This document shows, one piece after another, positions 9,101 to 14,563 of a stretch of 14,563 nt of DNA. Source of the stretch: CAYZQH01 sp050300015 (lineage in GTDB: Bacteria; Pseudomonadota; Gammaproteobacteria; Pseudomonadales; Cellvibrionaceae); the NCBI GenBank assembly GCA_050300015.1, contig JBNKWZ010000011.1:1-14563 (forward strand). Direction: 5' to 3'. Below the pieces are notes generated by a model. It was not told where the DNA came from and ran no database searches. It saw only the letters and a program-made list of their open reading frames with translations. A program made the translations under genes and the position numbers. Each line of letters starts with the position of its first letter. Within the stretch, counting starts at the first letter, position 1.

Positions 9101-9888
9101 TGGTTGCTTAAGCAATTGGTGATAAGCTTCTCATTCACTGAGAACGCTCTTAGGCTATTAATGTTGTCGATCAACTGTATATTTTTAAAATGCTCTGGTT
9201 TCTCGGAGACGTGAAGGTCTTCAAACATGGTGCCGCAGATCATTTCCTTTAGCCGACTAAAAATGGTTTTTCGGTAAAGTAATGCGTAGCATAAATCGTC
9301 CATATATTGCATCGAAACACCGGCATGACCAACGCAATATTGTTGTGCCATATGGGTAGACTTTTTATCGTGCCTTTGCCCCCGCCGAAGCAGTTTCTTA
9401 TTGTTTTGTATGATTGCCCTATATTCAATGATGGTTCTTATTGGTGATGAAACTTGAACGCCAAGATCTTGAAGTGCTTCGAAAAGCTCACTAACCGGTT
9501 TGCCCTCTCTTAATAAGCTTTTCAGCGATGGGGTAGCAAAGGTATCTTGCCATTGCCCTTTTACAAAACGATAGACGAGCCCTCTGGAGTGAAGATACAT
9601 GACCGACATATACGGACCATCTTCTCGAGTGTAGTGATAGATCAGCATGCTTGCCGATGAGGGTAGGTAGTGTTCCTTAAAAGACTTGTTGCCACCGGCT
9701 TGGACGACGGTGCGCTCAGGGTCCAACCCCCAAAATATGGGAATCAGTTTCATCGTGCTGGTTTTGCCTGCGCCATTTCCCCCTCCCAGGTTAGTGCTGC
9801 CTTGAGCAGGTACATGAACAGTCCGCCCCCTCTGAATGGAGTGGTGCATGGTGATTCCGGTCACGCCATATTTTGGTGAGTTAGTCAT
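6184..9888 (-). CDS. jetC: JetC-like (MukB/MksB-type) SMC ATPase of a Wadjet-type plasmid-defence system
   Basis: Motor of the complex: an SMC protein whose ATPase heads drive DNA loop extrusion along circular DNA. The 1234 residues show full SMC order. Walker A is GGNGAGKT at 36-43. Two long coiled-coil arms run about 250-540 and 612-880, rich in E, K, Q and R. Between them lies a hinge (about 540-610) with LYPQDNSLL, the segment around WTENIGLIINPDLL, and YGWELTLSHV, matching the JetC/MksB hinge pattern. At the C-terminus the signature-like SSNGLSLMA is near 1122-1130, Walker B is ITWPIDEL with D1155 and catalytic E1156, and the final strand is NIVLFSAFP. All ATPase residues are present, so it should be active. 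The ATG at 9888 gives the expected first strand before Walker A but has only a weak ribosome site. It is the first gene of the operon, divergent from the WYL regulator. Confidence 0.92.
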   Translation of the reverse strand: MTNSPKYGVTGITMHHSIQRGRTVHVPAQGSTNLGGGNGAGKTSTMKLIPIFWGLDPERTVVQAGGNKSFKEHYLPSSASMLIYHYTREDGPYMSVMYLHSRGLVYRFVKGQWQDTFATPSLKSLLREGKPVSELFEALQDLGVQVSSPIRTIIEYRAIIQNNKKLLRRGQRHDKKSTHMAQQYCVGHAGVSMQYMDDLCYALLYRKTIFSRLKEMICGTMFEDLHVSEKPEHFKNIQLIDNINSLRAFSVNEKLITNCLSNHLKYLNTETELNTYARNLISIIVTEEERQKTLDQEYENLITESLDTQEHYDNEIRNLKDKQLESEENIKQAKAHIDNIYTEKERWEARNIDEKINAFENLPSLKKRADNAEEHLRELKQDIIEPEMQRNDQRARATEIRDSEKKKLDEQCAKLRENIQHLKDDAENKKGIIAKDCERVLEEHRKEESQLSEIYSTELGRLEERAKHSRKSEEEQLEEAIVDESLQQAQEKEEQTKTHLSNLEEELRAMEAHREEASTTYDACRQAAKDIENELQQLTQQLYPQDNSLLAALKNSAQSWTENIGLIINPDLLSKTDLSPTFHEDVHQAAYGWELTLSHVDKPQFCESDAFLKAESEKKEILLRNANDDLDEANRRLKTLNHQHHDCSEQLTLAKHQFERAKSQREQAYSQRKAVLADIKSSVANRTREAKQELEKRICEFDVWKKEREERRKNTKEVYANEIIEVDSRLAIDTTDIKESIAIKIIAQEEIENEYRLQINTIEQQFSDECRKIGVPPETIAAARQQAERLRLEVKRASEHSDVITEYKSWVKVEWSKLAELGDRVATQTVYLDSIKRQINSLKQTYENQIRSLKSRQTENEGYRRKLSEQLHEAKIIRDKVGAVIPSANPVFESTSLPVITENVRELYSTKHKLRSELIENVDKVKSIVASHPASQVYQAWQRLVERRISICAYSEHDPAFKLQQPQDIETLWREQIPSIRQTLIETFRAVSDNLDKYYASLKKINHRVDVVSSELGAKIDSARNISAISDIEIILTSSITEDACWEPLSHFCKQWDNWCRVREKDQLPSADLMDLLTKALNSLSIAKINSDIRSLIELKIQLKQNNNPTTIRSDSDMEHSSSNGLSLMAMCIVFVGMSRYLCPNTEVTITWPIDELQCLEDENIVKLFEMFEEENIVLFSAFPREDHNILKWFTNRVFIDPNSGFKIFQPADNIDATEKRKALMGKLSALKEA

Positions 9889-9929
9889 GAAAATGTTCGT
9901 CTCTGTGGGCTACACCTGCATTGTACAGT

Positions 9930-9943
9930 GTTCATTTGTGAAC
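9930..9943. promoter_or_regulatory. Palindrome in the jetC/WYL-regulator intergenic region
   Basis: GTTCA-N4-TGAAC is a perfect dyad 42 bases upstream of jetC and 58 bases before the regulator. A possible regulator promoter, TTGTGA (9936-9941) with 17 bases to TATAGA (9959-9964), overlaps it. It is a candidate binding site for the divergent WYL protein. The assignment is by position only. Confidence 0.45.
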
Positions 9944-9957
9944 GCTATATGTATTAT

Positions 9958-9983
9958 ATATAGATTATATTGATGATCTATAT
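9958..9983. promoter_or_regulatory. Second dyad, candidate WYL-regulator operator
   Basis: ATATAGAT (9958-9965) and ATCTATAT (9976-9983) are perfect 8-base arms around a 10-base spacer, 18 bases before the regulator start codon. The size and placement resemble operators of BrxR/CapW regulators, which bind inverted repeats in their own promoters. Its centre is 34 bases from that of the first dyad. The arms are AT-rich, so chance is a real alternative. Confidence 0.5.
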
Positions 9984-10000
9984 CACATTGAGCGGTCTGA

Positions 10001-10858
10001 ATGCACAACGATCACGAACTACGCTTCGCTTTCATTGATATGTACCTGCACTACTGGGGAAGGCTTCGCCGTCAGGATTTGCAGAACCATCTAGGTGTAG
10101 GGTCTGTGACGGCGAGCAGGGTATTGAAGCGTTACAGCGACAGCTATCCCTCCAATATGCTCTACTCAGTGAGTCACCGAGCTTATGTGTGGTCAGAACC
10201 TTTTAAGCCGGCACATCTACCGCCAGCAGAAGCCGCTCTGGACATACTGGCTAACGGTAGGGCCAGCCGAGCCGTAAAGACGCGTCGATACGGACTCAGC
10301 GAGCCTAGGTTTAGACCACCGTTAGCACCTGATTTGGTGGGGGCTGTTACTAGAGCAATGGTTGGAGAAGAGTCGGTCAATGTAAGTTATGTTTCAGGGG
10401 CGTTTGGGGCAGTCAGTAAAACAGTGTTCCCACACGCGATATGGAAAAGTGGCGGCGCTTGGTACTTCAGAGCCTATGATTGGGAGAATAAGGCGTTTCG
10501 CACTTTTCGGTTTAATCGAGTTGTTTCCTTGCTCAAGGACCACCTTCTAGAAGATTGCAATAATGACGTTAGCGCAAGCAGAGATCTCGATTGGCAAACC
10601 CCCGTCGTACTTACGTTGGGCCCTCATGCTCGTCATCCTCGCCCCCAGGGGTTACAGCTGGATTTGGGGTTGGAAGAGCGGCAGGTTAAAAATATCATTG
10701 CTAATCGCGTGACGGCCCCGTTTTTATTAACTGATTTGAGGGTTGATTGTTCCGAAAAAGCCGAGCTGGACCCATTTGAGTACCCACTTCAATTGATGAA
10801 CCGCAGTGAACTTTTGTCGATACAAGGCATGACCCTGGCTCCCGGATTTAAGGCATAG
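10001..10858 (+). CDS. wHTH-WYL transcriptional regulator, BrxR/CapW type
   Basis: Likely regulator of the divergent SMC defence operon. BrxR/CapW proteins are dimeric repressors found beside BREX, CBASS and other defence systems, with a WYL domain that may sense nucleic acid or a nucleotide ligand. The 285 residues follow that plan. An N-terminal winged helix covers about 5-65 (FIDMYLHYWGRLRRQDL, then LGVGSVTASRVLKRY as recognition helix). A WYL domain covers about 118-180, with WYFRAYD (154-160) and the arginine-rich strand FRTFRFNRV (166-174). A C-terminal WCX-like domain covers about 195-285. The signature WYL appears as WYF. The ATG at 10001 has a modest GAGCGG ribosome site 5 bases upstream. 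It faces away from jetC across 112 bases that hold two dyads. Confidence 0.85.
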   Translation: MHNDHELRFAFIDMYLHYWGRLRRQDLQNHLGVGSVTASRVLKRYSDSYPSNMLYSVSHRAYVWSEPFKPAHLPPAEAALDILANGRASRAVKTRRYGLSEPRFRPPLAPDLVGAVTRAMVGEESVNVSYVSGAFGAVSKTVFPHAIWKSGGAWYFRAYDWENKAFRTFRFNRVVSLLKDHLLEDCNNDVSASRDLDWQTPVVLTLGPHARHPRPQGLQLDLGLEERQVKNIIANRVTAPFLLTDLRVDCSEKAELDPFEYPLQLMNRSELLSIQGMTLAPGFKA

Positions 10859-11163
10859 AAGACACCTTTCGGCCAGTTTAAACGCATATTATTCAGACCG
10901 TTGGAGCCCTAGGTCGCGCCGCCGCATTCAGCTACCCCCTCAACAAACCAATCCTATCGAGCCATGCCAAAAGGTATAACCTTATCGTCTTGAATTTGTA
11001 AAAAAGAAACAACACGCGCCAACTCAGCATGCGTCCTGAATATTACCCATGTTCTTACTTTCAATAGCTCGAAGCTAAGTCGGAAAAACGCGATTTCGAA
11101 AGTGGTGACTTTAAGGTGCGTGTCCTGTTTATTTTTTATGCGCGACCATCCTTTCTGTCGCTG
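10859..11163. other. 305-base convergent intergenic region
   Basis: Lies between the 3' ends of the WYL regulator and the AraC gene. It holds the second direct-repeat copy. The rest shows no gene with a ribosome site and no clear hairpin followed by a T run. A T-rich stretch near 11128-11138 has no matching stem. Confidence 0.5.
10941..10993 (+). repeat. Copy 2 of the imperfect direct repeat containing a tiny MPKGI reading frame
   Basis: Matches 731-770 at 29 of 40 positions without gaps, 10,210 bases away and in the same orientation. The ATG at 10964 opens a 10-codon frame, MPKGITLSS, ending at TGA 10991-10993. Downstream, CGCCAACTCA (11017-11026) weakly echoes CGCCAACCCA after copy 1. Whether this is a dispersed intergenic repeat, a degenerate island flank or a real micropeptide cannot be settled from one window. 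Confidence 0.55.
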
Positions 11164-12369
11164 TCACTTAATGGTTTGTTGCTTTTTGAATTCGCTCGGC
11201 GTCATGCCTACGTGCTTTTTGAAAGCTGTGTAAAAAGCGGACTTTGAATTAAACCCAGATTGGTAGGCAATGTCGAGTACACTTAAATTTCTATTCTCCG
11301 AAAGTAAAGTTTTGGCCTCATTTACGCGGTAACCATTGACGAAATCAAAAAAGTTTAGCTGAACTTGCTCGTTGATAACTTGAGATAAATAATTCGAGGA
11401 AATCTGAATTTGTTTGGCAAGTTGCGACAGAGTGAGCTGCGCTTCCAAGTAGGGCTTTTGCTCCTGCATGTGTTGTTTCAGCTCTGAGCAAAGTGCGGCA
11501 CTGGACTTAGCATCGAGTGCGGAGCTTTTATATTTCTCTGAGCCTCTCGAAGCTGTATCGGAATCAGCGGTCGATTTTTCTACGGCAGTGTCTTCGTTGG
11601 AAGCTCGCGTTACATATTCGCGAGGGGAGAAAATTGCGGGCTGACGCATGCCCATATAGCCCATCGCATAAATAACAACGACAACCAGCAGGTACAGCAG
11701 GTGGTTAATGTTGTCATTCAAGCCCAGATCCTGTGAAAAAAGGCCGTCGAATATCAATATTGCATAGAGGGTTGAAAGCGCAACCAGCAAGTATCTCAAC
11801 CAGTTAAGAGTAACCTTTTCGATAGACGAAAATTCCTGCCGTATTTTTCTTGCGTGTATAACCAACCGGCGGATACTAAGAAACAGATAAATACCAATAG
11901 ATAAAGCTGCCCCCAAGGCTATGCGACCCATGGTGGCCATAACAGTAATTTCATCTGTGACAATTACCGGATCGTCCTGATAGAAAAGCCGATGAAACTG
12001 TTCGTCATTCAGTGTTGGCAGTATGCTGCAAGTTACAATCGCGACGATTACTGGCAGGAAATGCAAGCACTGAGTGAGTTTGAAGCTCTCGCGTTGGGTG
12101 AGCGCGCGCACGTACAGATAGAAAGAGGGACCGTAAAGCAGATTGATGATGGGATCGACGTAGCGCAGTGGCGGAAGAGAAACCAGATACCCCGATTGGA
12201 ATAAAAATTCGTGAGCAAGATCCGTCGCGAAGGCCAGCGTAAGTATCGCCAAAAACATGCGCCCAGCGTGTTGTGCGTCCCGAGAATTTATCAAGGTCAA
12301 GGCCAGAAACAGCCCGTGAGCTGCTCCGACCAGTATAATCATTGAAAACAGCGTAAGTTCCGTGTGCAT
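11164..12369 (-). CDS. Membrane-embedded AraC-family transcriptional regulator
   Basis: An integral-membrane regulator: about six to seven hydrophobic helices fill roughly the first 240 residues (for example SMIILVGAAHGLFLALTLI and HLLYLLVVVVIYAMGYMGM). A serine/glutamate-rich linker follows, then a C-terminal AraC DNA-binding domain of about 100 residues. The two helix-turn-helices are LTLSQLAKQIQISSNYLSQV and LSVLDIAYQSGFNSKSAFYTAF, and the domain ends with the classic GMTPSEFKKQ. The membrane part probably senses an envelope signal. The ATG at 12369 is preferred; a TTG at 12384 in the same frame would add five residues, and neither has a strong ribosome site. It is the last gene of the operon behind the 30-residue peptide, the protease and the outer-membrane protein. 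It may bind the paired dyads upstream of the operon. Confidence 0.9.
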   Translation of the reverse strand: MHTELTLFSMIILVGAAHGLFLALTLINSRDAQHAGRMFLAILTLAFATDLAHEFLFQSGYLVSLPPLRYVDPIINLLYGPSFYLYVRALTQRESFKLTQCLHFLPVIVAIVTCSILPTLNDEQFHRLFYQDDPVIVTDEITVMATMGRIALGAALSIGIYLFLSIRRLVIHARKIRQEFSSIEKVTLNWLRYLLVALSTLYAILIFDGLFSQDLGLNDNINHLLYLLVVVVIYAMGYMGMRQPAIFSPREYVTRASNEDTAVEKSTADSDTASRGSEKYKSSALDAKSSAALCSELKQHMQEQKPYLEAQLTLSQLAKQIQISSNYLSQVINEQVQLNFFDFVNGYRVNEAKTLLSENRNLSVLDIAYQSGFNSKSAFYTAFKKHVGMTPSEFKKQQTIK

Positions 12370-12399
12370 CGCGTTAAAGCTCAAACCGGAAATAGCAGG

Positions 12400-12492
12400 T
12401 TAAAGGAAGAAGGTGCTAGCTATCCACCATAGTAATAGAATTAGCGCGATCACACCAAAAACATTTGCAATAAATAACCAGATTTTTGACAT
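12400..12492 (-). CDS. 30-residue single-span membrane peptide
   Basis: A short frame from ATG 12492 to TAA 12400 encodes MSKIWLFIANVFGVIALILL followed by LWWIASTFFL: one hydrophobic helix with a single lysine near the start. The ribosome site GAGGTGG lies about 4 bases upstream, inside the end of the protease gene region. The start is 10 bases after the protease stop codon, and the stop is 15 bases before the AraC TTG and 30 before its ATG. Placement, ribosome site and composition support a real gene. Its role is unknown; a partner or stabiliser of the membrane AraC sensor or of the CPBP protease is a guess. Confidence 0.65.
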   Translation of the reverse strand: MSKIWLFIANVFGVIALILLLWWIASTFFL

Positions 12493-12502
12493 TGCGCCAC
12501 CT

Positions 12503-13354
12503 CTATCGTGCTGCCAGCGCGGCAACATCCGCATTATTGGCGTACGAGCCCATGAAGAATTCTCGGTCGCGAACAATCAGCACAACCGCAAAAATAATGA
12601 GCAACACCGTTTGGATCACTTTACTGTCAGGGTGAGTTGCGAAGATTTCATTGAAATAGCCCGCACTGATATGAAACACCACAGTGACGAGAATATTGCG
12701 CTGGGTTTTGTAATAGAGCCAATTCATGATCAGTACGAAAGGGAAAATGCTGAGCAGAAAATTGAGCCCGTGTATCCAACCCGTTTCAACAACATTGCTG
12801 TGGTAGTAGTGATTGATGGTAGACAGTGGTATGTGCCAGAGCCCCCAAAATAGCGCAAATATCAAGCAGGTGTTGAGTAGGTTAAAACGATTCCTCAGGC
12901 AGTCTGTGCCATAGGAATGCCAGCCCAATTCTTCGATAAGCGGAGCCAGAATCAGCAGCAACCACACTGGGAATACGGCAGAGCTGAAAGTGAATTGCCC
13001 GGTGATTCGAAATTGGTCGGCGCTGTGACCAAACAGCAAAGACACCGCCTGTGCGCTTAAAATACTACCGAGCATGAAAAACAGCGCGAACAACACGTAG
13101 CGCAGATTCAGGCCCTTGAGGGTGCAGAGTCTGCTCAGAATATCTCGGCGCAGTTCGGGCTGCTTGGCTATCATCGCCAGCGCGATTAAAAAAGGTGCAC
13201 AAAGACCGGTGAAGCTATAGATAGCAATCAGTAGCTGGTGACTGGGCTGCGGATCACCTAGGTGGCTAAGGTGGCCAGCAGAGAACCACAGCGCCCAAGG
13301 TATCAAGGTGGCGAGCACGTAAAACAGCAACGGGTTTTTGTAGTGCGTAAGCAT
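12503..13354 (-). CDS. CPBP-family intramembrane glutamic protease
   Basis: A polytopic membrane protein of the CPBP (CAAX protease/Abi) family, related to Rce1, that cleaves membrane-associated substrates with a glutamate-activated water. The 283 residues carry about eight hydrophobic helices. Motif 1 is LIEELGWHSY with E141-E142; the arginine usual in EExxxR is H146 here. Motif 2 is FWGLWHIP, F169 with H174. Motif 3 is VVFHISAGYFN, H228 and N235. All proposed catalytic glutamate and histidine positions are kept, so it may be active, but the arginine change is unusual. The ATG at 13354 has a strong AAAGGAG ribosome site about 8 bases upstream. It follows the MipA-like gene by 41 bases and precedes the 30-residue peptide. 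Its partner may be the outer-membrane protein or the membrane AraC regulator. Confidence 0.9.
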   Translation of the reverse strand: MLTHYKNPLLFYVLATLIPWALWFSAGHLSHLGDPQPSHQLLIAIYSFTGLCAPFLIALAMIAKQPELRRDILSRLCTLKGLNLRYVLFALFFMLGSILSAQAVSLLFGHSADQFRITGQFTFSSAVFPVWLLLILAPLIEELGWHSYGTDCLRNRFNLLNTCLIFALFWGLWHIPLSTINHYYHSNVVETGWIHGLNFLLSIFPFVLIMNWLYYKTQRNILVTVVFHISAGYFNEIFATHPDSKVIQTVLLIIFAVVLIVRDREFFMGSYANNADVAALAAR

Positions 13355-13395
13355 GTGAATAGACTCCTTTTTTAAAAATTGTTGAATTACAGTGC

Positions 13396-14136
13396 TTAAA
13401 ATTTGTAAATCAGGCCAGTAAATGCGGTGGTTTGCTGGCTTTGATCGACGATGGGGCTGGCGGTGATGCTGCTGTTAAACTGCGCGTATTTTACGCCCGC
13501 AAGCAGCTGCACTTTATTACTGAGTTGATAAACAGCAGACATCTCCGCAAAAGCAATGCTCGCGTCGCGCCCACTGTACTCAGGGCGATTGTCTCGGCTT
13601 TCGTCAGCACTGACGCCGTAGTAATACGCCACAAGCGAGGCATTCTGGTAACTCAAGCCAAGCGTCGGCGCCAACATCCAGGAGCCGAACATGTAGACTT
13701 TCTGAAGAGAAATACGTACCTCGCTACCGCCATGAGTGCCAGTCACGTCGCTCAGCAGCATTAGCTTGAGTTGGCCAAGGCCGGAGTTGTGCGCGAGGCT
13801 CAGGCCGAGATCGAATGAGGGGGCACGGTTTTTCATCCCTTGCAGCGCGCTACTGTCTTTGGCCTTGTAGCCGTCGTAGCGCAGCTCACCCGCAATGGAA
13901 AAGATAAAAGCACCGCTCTCGACCAGCAAGTATTTGAGGTTGCCCATGTCGACATTCAGCCGCTCATCTTGATATGTGAAATAGGGCACCAGCAGATGTT
14001 CGCTTTCAATGCCTTTTTGCGGTGACTGCATGATTGCGGATGCAAGACCTAAGCCCCATTCGCTCGCCAGGGTTGGTGTGGACCACAGTACCAGCGCGAA
14101 ACTGACGAGTACGTGCCTGGTGTTTGAAATGTTCAT
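13396..14136 (-). CDS. MipA/OmpV-family outer-membrane protein
   Basis: An outer-membrane beta-barrel of the MltA-interacting protein/OmpV family. A signal peptide covers residues 1-24, with a hydrophobic core VLVSFALVLW and a signal-peptidase I site after PTLA. The mature part shows alternating strands and family patterns: LVPYFTYQDERLNVDMG (44-60), LRYDGYKAKDSSALQGM, DLGLSLAH, LMLLSDVTGTHGG, and AYYYGVSADES near 170-180. The last residue is phenylalanine (LIYKF), as needed for assembly by the BAM machinery. Members interact with peptidoglycan hydrolases or act as osmotic or antibiotic-linked porins; the exact role here is unknown. The ATG at 14136 has GGAG about 10 bases upstream. It is the first gene of the four-gene minus-strand operon and sits behind the two GTCC-N14-GGAC dyads. 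Confidence 0.85.
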   Translation of the reverse strand: MNISNTRHVLVSFALVLWSTPTLASEWGLGLASAIMQSPQKGIESEHLLVPYFTYQDERLNVDMGNLKYLLVESGAFIFSIAGELRYDGYKAKDSSALQGMKNRAPSFDLGLSLAHNSGLGQLKLMLLSDVTGTHGGSEVRISLQKVYMFGSWMLAPTLGLSYQNASLVAYYYGVSADESRDNRPEYSGRDASIAFAEMSAVYQLSNKVQLLAGVKYAQFNSSITASPIVDQSQQTTAFTGLIYKF

Positions 14137-14202
14137 CTTGGCTATCTCCGTATTTGGGTTGATGTGTCAGGGGAGATAGTGGCTGCTTGGCTTTGAAAGA
14201 GC

Positions 14203-14224
14203 GTCCGCATTTATAAGTTTGGAC
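14203..14224. promoter_or_regulatory. Operator-like dyad, site 1 (GTCC-N14-GGAC)
   Basis: GTCC (14203-14206) and GGAC (14221-14224) flank a 14-base AT-rich spacer. The spacer holds TATAAA on the minus strand, a candidate -10 for the MipA operon. The half-sites and spacing are the same as in site 2, and 16 of 22 positions match. A regulator bound here would cover the -10 element. Confidence 0.55.
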
Positions 14225-14254
14225 TGAAAGGGCCTTCTTTCGGGGTTTGACGGT

Positions 14255-14276
14255 GTCCGGACCTATATATCTGGAC
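14255..14276. promoter_or_regulatory. Operator-like dyad, site 2 (GTCC-N14-GGAC)
   Basis: GTCC (14255-14258) and GGAC (14273-14276) flank 14 bases, and the arms extend to TGTCC and GGACA (14254-14277). The centre is 52 bases, about five helical turns, upstream of site 1 relative to the MipA gene. The repetition of arms and spacing makes chance less likely. Confidence 0.55.
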
Positions 14277-14382
14277 AGATGCAGGTGAAGCGACAATAGA
14301 AACGGAGGACGGATATGGGGTGAATTGCTTTGTTATGAATCTGGTAGGAAACCGCGTCTAATCCAGGCACCCACTTTAGCGC

Positions 14383-14411
14383 TTGATTTCTGAGCTGGAA
14401 GCCTGTATCTA
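14383..14411 (+). promoter_or_regulatory. Candidate sigma-70 promoter of the RAYT gene
   Basis: TTGATT (14383-14388), a 17-base spacer and TATCTA (14406-14411) make a plausible promoter starting transcription near 14418. The -10 lies inside the LexA box, so LexA binding would block it. Confidence 0.5.
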
Positions 14412-14418
14412 TATACAG
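14403..14418. promoter_or_regulatory. LexA (SOS) box upstream of the RAYT transposase
   Basis: CTGT-ATCTATAT-ACAG is an exact CTGT-N8-ACAG gammaproteobacterial LexA site with the favoured AT-rich centre, followed by TA as in the consensus. It ends 25 bases before the start codon and overlaps the candidate -10 element. Confidence 0.75.
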
Positions 14419-14443
14419 TATGAATTCGACAAGGAGGTGTCAG

Positions 14444-14563
14444 ATGCCAAAAGCTCGCAAATATCAGGTTTCTCTAGACGTCACACCCTACTATCACTGT
14501 ATGTCCCGTTGCGTTCGCAGGGCGTTCCTGTGTGGATTTGATGCTTTTTCCAGTAAATCCTAT
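14444..14563 (+). CDS. RAYT-type (REP-associated tyrosine) transposase, 3' partial
   Basis: The first 40 codons of a Y1/IS200-like transposase of the RAYT group, cut by the right edge. The start MPKARKYQVSLDV and the segment TPYYHCMSRCVRRAFLCGF are characteristic of the gammaproteobacterial branch with a cysteine-containing N-terminus. These single-copy enzymes act on REP palindromes rather than on their own IS ends. The HUH motif and catalytic tyrosine lie beyond the window. The ribosome site AAGGAGG (14431-14437) lies 6 bases before the ATG and is unusually strong. A LexA box and an overlapping promoter precede the gene, so induction by DNA damage is likely. No REP palindromes are seen in the adjacent visible sequence. 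Confidence 0.85.
   Translation, partial: MPKARKYQVSLDVTPYYHCMSRCVRRAFLCGFDAFSSKSY

Noticed and set aside
9916..9928. CTGC-N5-ACAG upstream of jetC as a LexA box
   Set aside because: The spacing is 5 instead of 8 and one arm is imperfect, so it does not fit the LexA consensus.
14444..14453. ATGCCAAAAG shared between the RAYT start and the second MPKGI repeat
   Set aside because: Only 10 bases match and flanking sequence does not align; treated as coincidence.

Overview
The window reads as an accessory stretch of a gammaproteobacterial chromosome. The evidence is a canonical CTGT-N8-ACAG LexA box, a RAYT-type transposase, a MipA/OmpV outer-membrane protein and proteobacterial LysR and AraC regulators. 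The species cannot be named from the sequence alone; a marine Cellvibrionales- or Alteromonadales-like bacterium is a guess.

Layout. (1) 1-710: the 3' end of a response-regulator or hybrid histidine-kinase gene on +. (2) 933-2998: a zinc-independent NADPH-dependent oxidoreductase on -, divergent from a LysR regulator on +, with a clear LysR-type operator between them. (3) 2999-3417: a 419-base gap without a convincing gene. (4) 3418-9888: a tightly coupled four-gene operon on - encoding a MukB/JetC-like SMC ATPase, a MukE/JetB-like protein, a MukF/JetA-like kleisin and a short JetD-like TOPRIM protein. This is a divergent Wadjet (JetABCD/MksBEFG) module, transcribed in the order C-B-A-D. (5) 10001-10858: a divergent wHTH-WYL regulator of the BrxR/CapW type, sharing a 112-base intergenic region that holds two perfect dyads. 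(6) 10859-11163: a noncoding gap. (7) 11164-14136: an operon on - for a MipA/OmpV outer-membrane protein, a CPBP intramembrane protease, a 30-residue single-span membrane peptide too short for usual ORF calling, and a membrane-embedded AraC regulator; two matching GTCC-N14-GGAC dyads lie in front of it. (8) 14444-14563: the start of a RAYT transposase behind a LexA box, cut by the window edge.

How the genes work together. The core is a candidate plasmid-defence system. By family knowledge, JetC/B/A form an SMC-kleisin loop-extruding complex that senses small circular DNA, and JetD cleaves it. The WYL regulator probably controls its expression. The MipA-CPBP-peptide-AraC operon looks like a self-contained envelope-sensing unit with autoregulation. 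A 40-base imperfect direct repeat, each copy carrying a tiny reading frame beginning MPKGI, lies in the two convergent intergenic regions on either side of the central part of the window.
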